DNA from: Bog-756 sp963703145
Lineage (GTDB): Bacteria; Actinomycetota; Acidimicrobiia; Acidimicrobiales; RAAP-2
Direction of reading: 5' to 3'
Length of the DNA: 64,000 bases
Assembly: GCA_963703145.1 (NCBI GenBank)
Contig: OY969793.1
Location: 1,488,001 to 1,552,000, forward strand
Below, piece after piece: positions 61,054 to 64,000 of this stretch; position 1 is the stretch's first letter, and the number at the start of each line of letters is the position of its first letter. The notes under the pieces are model-generated. The model ran no database searches, was not told the origin of the DNA, and saw only the letters and a list, made by a program, of their open reading frames with translations. A program made the position numbers and the translations under genes.

Positions 61054-62048
61054 CAGGCGACGTCATCTGGGTCGGGAGCGCCGATCACCGGGGTGGTCAT
61101 GCGCTCGAGGACTCGGAGGCGGGCGGCCTCGGAGCGGGGATTGCGGGCCAGCTCGTCGGCACCGGGGCGGCGGGCGCCCCGGGCGACCAGACGGAACTGG
61201 GGATTGGCACCACAGACGCAGGGAAGTCCCGGTGGGCACTGGCACCCGTCGGTGGCCGCCGTGTGGAAGGTGGACTTCACCAGACGGTCCTCGCCCGAGT
61301 GGTAGGCGATGACCACACACCGACCCCCGGGACGGAGCAGGGCCAGAGCGTCCTGGAGGGCTGTCTCCAGCTGGTCGAGCTCCTCGTTGACGGCGATGCG
61401 AATGGCTTGGAACACCCGACGGGCCGGATGCCCGCCGGTCCGGCGGGTGGCGGCGGGAATGGCCGTGCGAACCACGTCGGCCAGTTCGCCGGTGGTGACG
61501 ATGGGTCGTGCGGCGATGATCGCCCGGGCGATCCGGCGGGCGAAGCGCCCCTCGCCATTGTCGGCGAACAGTTCGACCAGGGCGTCCTCGTCGAACTGAT
61601 TGACGACGTCGGCGGCGGTGCGGCCGGTGGTGGGATCCATCCGCATGTCCAGTGACGCGTCCCGACGGTAGGAGAAGCCCCGCTCCGCCACGTCCAGCTG
61701 GGGCGAGCTGACACCGAGATCGAACAGGACGCCGCTCAGCCCGCGGTCAGCGGCGGGCCGACCGAGCTCGGACTGGAACTCGTCGATCACATGGGCCATC
61801 ACGTCGAAACGGGACTGGCGGACGCTGGCCCTGGCACCGTACGGCGCCAGGGCTTGTCTGGCGGCGGTCACGGCGACGGGGTCCCGGTCGATCCCGAGGA
61901 CCTCGAGGCCGCCGTAGGCGGCGAGCAGCGCGGTGGCATGGCCCCCGCCGCCCAGTGTGGCGTCCACAACCAGGCCGGCCGGCACCGTCCCGAACAGGTC
62001 GACCACTTCGGCCACCATCACCGGATCGTGCGAGAATGCCTGGCTCAT
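61053..62048 (-). CDS. rsmH: 16S rRNA (cytosine(1402)-N(4))-methyltransferase
   Basis: SAM-dependent m4C1402 methylation. The 331-aa protein from the ATG at 62048 has FSHDPVMVAEVVDLF, VVDATLGGGGHATALL (SAM site), LFDLGVSSPQLD, GFSYRRDASLDMRMDP, RTGGHPARRVFQAIRIAVN and YHSGEDRLVK. The frame continues upstream without a stop; an ATG at 62156 would add 36 residues, recalling the extended mycobacterial form. Confidence 0.95.
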   Translation of the reverse strand: MSQAFSHDPVMVAEVVDLFGTVPAGLVVDATLGGGGHATALLAAYGGLEVLGIDRDPVAVTAARQALAPYGARASVRQSRFDVMAHVIDEFQSELGRPAADRGLSGVLFDLGVSSPQLDVAERGFSYRRDASLDMRMDPTTGRTAADVVNQFDEDALVELFADNGEGRFARRIARAIIAARPIVTTGELADVVRTAIPAATRRTGGHPARRVFQAIRIAVNEELDQLETALQDALALLRPGGRCVVIAYHSGEDRLVKSTFHTAATDGCQCPPGLPCVCGANPQFRLVARGARRPGADELARNPRSEAARLRVLERMTTPVIGAPDPDDVA

Positions 62049-62593
62049 CTGCAGTCCCTCGACCGGCACGATGGTTGCGGGTGGAGTACCGCGACGCTCA
62101 CTCTGGAAGTAGGCGGAGGAGGATGCTTCCAGGGATCCGGTCGAGGGACTGCGCATGGGCCAGACACGTTCAATGTGGACGTCATGACGGGCCACCGCGG
62201 CCAGGCCCGACTCATAGGGCGTGGGCCGGAGGGGCCGTTGGGAGTTGACCGGGGAGAGTCCCTGGTCAGGACGGTTGCGGGGACGTCGGGACCGCCCAGG
62301 GGCAGTGGTCGACTCCGGCGACCGGACGACCCTGCTGGTGATGAGGGCTGGTACGTCGGCGCGGCTCGTTCCATGGGAGATGATCCGTTCGTCCCGGGCC
62401 GCCAGGGGATCACCCGAGACGGCCAGACGGTCGAGGCTGGGGTGATCGGGGCTGATCCGGGGGCTGGCAAGCCGGGCCTGCGGCTCCTGGTCCCGACCGG
62501 ACCCAGGGTAGGGGTCGACTGCGGGCGAGCCATCGGCACCACCGGGCTGCTCGTCGCTCCCGGTGCGGACGACATGGAGGCGGACGGCGTCAC
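62049..62593 (-). other. 545-base interval between mraZ and rsmH with hairpins, no confident gene
   Basis: Two minus-strand frames are open here but neither looks coding: one runs from a GTG after the mraZ stop to 62045 and is rich in Pro, Ser, Arg and rare codons; the other is the rsmH frame. Notable structures, as RNA, are CTGGAAG...CTTCCAG (62103-62132, seven pairs, pyrimidine-rich loop) and TGACC-A-GGGA-CTC-TCCC-C-GGTCA (62246-62268). Actinobacteria carry an mraW RNA motif in this position; similarity to it is unproven. Confidence 0.45.
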
Positions 62594-63010
62594 TCAACCG
62601 TCGTCGCCCTGGGTCAGCCGCTCCTCTTCGGGCAGCACCTTTGCGTCCCACGCCTCCCGGTTCCACAGTTCGACCCGGTCGATCGCTCCGAGGACCAGGA
62701 CGTCGTTGACCAGGCCGGCGAACTCCCGGAGCCGGGCCGGGATGGCCATCCGTCCCTGACGGTCGATCTCCAGTTCGTGGGAGGTCGACGCCCACAACCG
62801 GACCAGGTTGCGGTCGCTCCGCCCCGAGGTGGCCCGCTCCAGCATCGACTCCATCTGGGACTCGAACTCGTCCGGCGTCCACAGCGACAGGCACCCGTCC
62901 TGGTACTCGGTCAGGTAGCCCCCGTGCTCGAACGGCCCGCGGAACTTCGACGGGAGGATGACTCTTCCCTTGTCGTCGAGCGAGTGCTCGTACCTGCCGA
63001 AGAACCGTGC
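62594..63010 (-). CDS. mraZ: MraZ, transcriptional regulator of the dcw cluster
   Basis: The 138-aa protein has two AbrB-like MraZ domains with the signature DxxxR: YEHSLDDKGRVILPSKFRG near the N-terminus and HELEIDRQGRMAIPARLREF near residue 90. It forms ring oligomers that bind tandem repeats before its own gene. The GTG at 63010 is chosen: GGGAG lies nine bases upstream and the product starts VARFFGRYEHSLD. A TTG at 63031 would add seven residues. Confidence 0.95.
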   Translation of the reverse strand, partial: ARFFGRYEHSLDDKGRVILPSKFRGPFEHGGYLTEYQDGCLSLWTPDEFESQMESMLERATSGRSDRNLVRLWASTSHELEIDRQGRMAIPARLREFAGLVNDVLVLGAIDRVELWNREAWDAKVLPEEERLTQGDDG

Positions 63011-63066
63011 CACTGGTGATTGCTCCCACAATGCTCCCCGCAGTGCCCAGAACCCGATGGTTCGGA

Positions 63067-63116
63067 TCCCTCCCTTTCACACCACTTTGCGCCACTCTAC
63101 GCCCCTACCCCCCACT
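63067..63116 (-). repeat. five tandem 10-bp MraZ-box repeats
   Basis: On the minus strand five 10-base units follow each other with consensus A-(G/A)-(T/G)-G-G-N-G-N-N-N. CCACT, CCCCT or CCCTT occur on the plus strand at 63072, 63082, 63092, 63102 and 63112, exactly ten apart, and a sixth near-copy at 63123 is eleven away. They cover the -10 and spacer of the mraZ promoter and the first transcribed bases, fitting autorepression by MraZ, which in E. coli binds TGGG repeats with 10-bp spacing. Confidence 0.7.
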
Positions 63117-63122
63117 GGTCAA
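63094..63122 (-). promoter_or_regulatory. promoter for mraZ and the dcw cluster
   Basis: TTGACC (63117-63122) and TAGAGT (63094-63099) are 17 bases apart. The TSS is expected near 63087, about 77 bases before the GTG. The leader has a small hairpin (63050-63063), and the ribosome site GGGAG lies in the loop of ATTG/CAAT. Confidence 0.7.
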
Positions 63123-63301
63123 CCACTTCGAACCAAACTTCTCCCGATCTCTCCCGCCGGCTGACAGCTTCGGCGGAAGGCAACTCGGGCTGTGGCGCGA
63201 AACGCCAGGGACCTCTGGAACCAGTGAGGGTGGCGTCGAGGCGCGCCACGACAGGGCTCAGGGGTCAGGAAGCGCCTCGGGCGGTGAGGATCCGGCCCCT
63301 A

Positions 63302-63320
63302 CGGGATCGGGCTGATCCCG
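63302..63320. terminator. 7-bp hairpin downstream of the lipoate ligase-like gene
   Basis: CGGGATC, loop GGGCT, GATCCCG lies 30 bases past the stop at 63350, no T-run. Adjacent to it, two 14-base direct repeats (63326-63339 and 63340-63353) overlap that stop codon. Confidence 0.4.
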
Positions 63321-63349
63321 ATCGATCGGATCAGGTCAGTCGGATCGGG

Positions 63350-64000
63350 TCAGACGGGTTCGGGGAGTGCGGCGATGAAGGACGAGGCCAGTGCTGCGCG
63401 GTCGGGCGCCGCCACCCCTGCCGCGTCGGCCAGGTCGGCGGCGCCCACAACCGCGCTGGTCAGTCCTTCGATTGCCGCCTCCCGCTCGTCGTCGGGCATC
63501 ACCAGGAGGCCGACGAGCGGGACCGGGTCCCACCGGACAATGCACGCCCCGTGGAACCACGCGCCGTCGCGATTCCGTCGTTGCGCCAGGCCTACCACCT
63601 TGCGCCTGTCGGCCGTGACCACCTCTCCGGTGCCGACACCGCCGAAACAGACCTGACGCGACCAGCGGGTGCACGCCATGAAGCCCTGCCGGTGGGCGGC
63701 CAGGCCGTTGATCCCTCGGGCGGCGAGTGCCGCCACCCAGACATCACCCAGCCAGTCGAAGGCCCGGGTCGCATCCCTTCGCCACAAGGGATGGGCCGCC
63801 GGCAACCACACGTCGATCCAAGCCGGCTCGCCGGGTGCGACCAGGACAGCGCCGCCGCCAGATCGCCGGCGGGTCACCGTGACCCCGGCGGCATGGGCCC
63901 GCTCGTGGTCCACCACGTCGTCCGGCTGGGTCGACCCCAGCACCAGAGCTGGTGTGGTTGCCCGGCACAGTCCGACCCGGGCCTTGCCCGGATCCGACTG
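63350..64000 (-). CDS. lipoate-protein ligase A-like protein, 5' end cut by window edge
   Basis: A biotin/lipoate ligase-fold (BPL/LPL) protein. The 216 visible codons start within the N-terminal domain (VGLCRATTPALVLGSTQ), then VTRRRSGGGAVLVAPGEPAWIDVWLP, the lipoyl-AMP-binding motif RRxSGGGAV, CFGGVGTGEV and RKVVGLAQRRNRDGAWFHG, which includes the catalytic Lys region. Lipoate ligase, octanoyltransferase or another acyl-transfer role cannot be separated here. The start lies beyond 64000. It faces the same way as mraZ. Confidence 0.82.
   Translation of the reverse strand, partial: QSDPGKARVGLCRATTPALVLGSTQPDDVVDHERAHAAGVTVTRRRSGGGAVLVAPGEPAWIDVWLPAAHPLWRRDATRAFDWLGDVWVAALAARGINGLAAHRQGFMACTRWSRQVCFGGVGTGEVVTADRRKVVGLAQRRNRDGAWFHGACIVRWDPVPLVGLLVMPDDEREAAIEGLTSAVVGAADLADAAGVAAPDRAALASSFIAALPEPV

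Noticed and set aside
62045..62593. 182-codon frame filling the gap between mraZ and rsmH, starting right after the mraZ stop and overlapping the rsmH ATG
   Set aside because: The boundaries are suggestive, but the product is Pro/Ser/Arg-rich without any fold, and it uses many rare A/T-ending codons unlike neighbouring genes.
61791..62759. 322-codon plus-strand frame across rsmH and the leader
   Set aside because: Antisense shadow with Gly/Arg-rich sequence and no domain.

Overview
The window is GC-rich, with G or C at most third codon positions, and reads as chromosomal core sequence from an actinobacterium, most likely of the class Acidimicrobiia. This placement is inferred from gene content and not from a marker-gene tree. 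The supporting content is a division/cell-wall cluster with mraZ, sepF, yggT and divIVA, a Bpa-type proteasome activator, a PyrR-regulated pyrimidine operon, menaquinone genes, an LLM/F420-type oxidoreductase, a DUF3151 protein and a TraR/DksA protein with a histone-H1-like tail. I see no rRNA, tRNA, CRISPR array, insertion sequence, integrase or prophage gene.

Layout. (1) 1-9063, minus strand: one long run aroC-aroK-aroB-aroQ-pepQ-efp-nusB-pyrR-pyrB-pyrC-carA, mostly with overlapping stop/start codons, with a PyrR-binding hairpin just before pyrR. (2) 9093-18118: mixed small operons: prepilin peptidase, NfuA-like protein, Cys-cluster protein, small zinc protein, flavin reductase, lipoprotein, DUF3151, tyrS, carotenoid oxygenase and an LCP protein. 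(3) 18188-24039: the menaquinone genes menD, menH, menA, menB and menE on both strands. (4) 24057-34155: SDR, amidohydrolase, ABC exporter, LLM oxidoreductase, SRPBCC, cupin, DinB, YyaL-type protein, a hypothetical and a phosphodiesterase. (5) 34158-42875: bpa, dnaE, a GNAT-like protein with a structured leader, an Rrf2 regulator, a membrane protein, a phosphatase and a sigma factor. (6) 42913-63010, minus strand: the dcw cluster in the order mraZ-rsmH-ftsL-ftsI-murE/mraY-ftsW-murG-murC-murB-ftsQ-ftsZ-pgeF-yggS-sepF-yggT-divIVA, followed by traR-lspA-rluD. (7) The right edge holds a partial lipoate-ligase-like gene.

Reading-frame quality is uneven. Single or multiple indels break aroQ, a small conserved gene at 11.8 kb, a flavin reductase, tyrS, menD, menH, menA, the yyaL-like gene, bpa and dnaE, and an in-frame amber codon interrupts the LCP gene. 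Several of these are essential genes and some shifts lie in homopolymers, so sequencing or assembly error is the likeliest cause. From about 36.1 kb rightward nearly all frames are clean.

The most interesting signals are: five 10-bp MraZ-type repeats that overlap a near-consensus mraZ promoter; the PyrR element; murE and mraY in one continuous frame with murF and murD absent from the cluster; a possible three-way-junction leader RNA at 38.65-38.76 kb; the 545-base interval before rsmH with a 7-bp hairpin; and a recurring TANNNT element 6-8 nt before start codons, which suggests many leaderless mRNAs.
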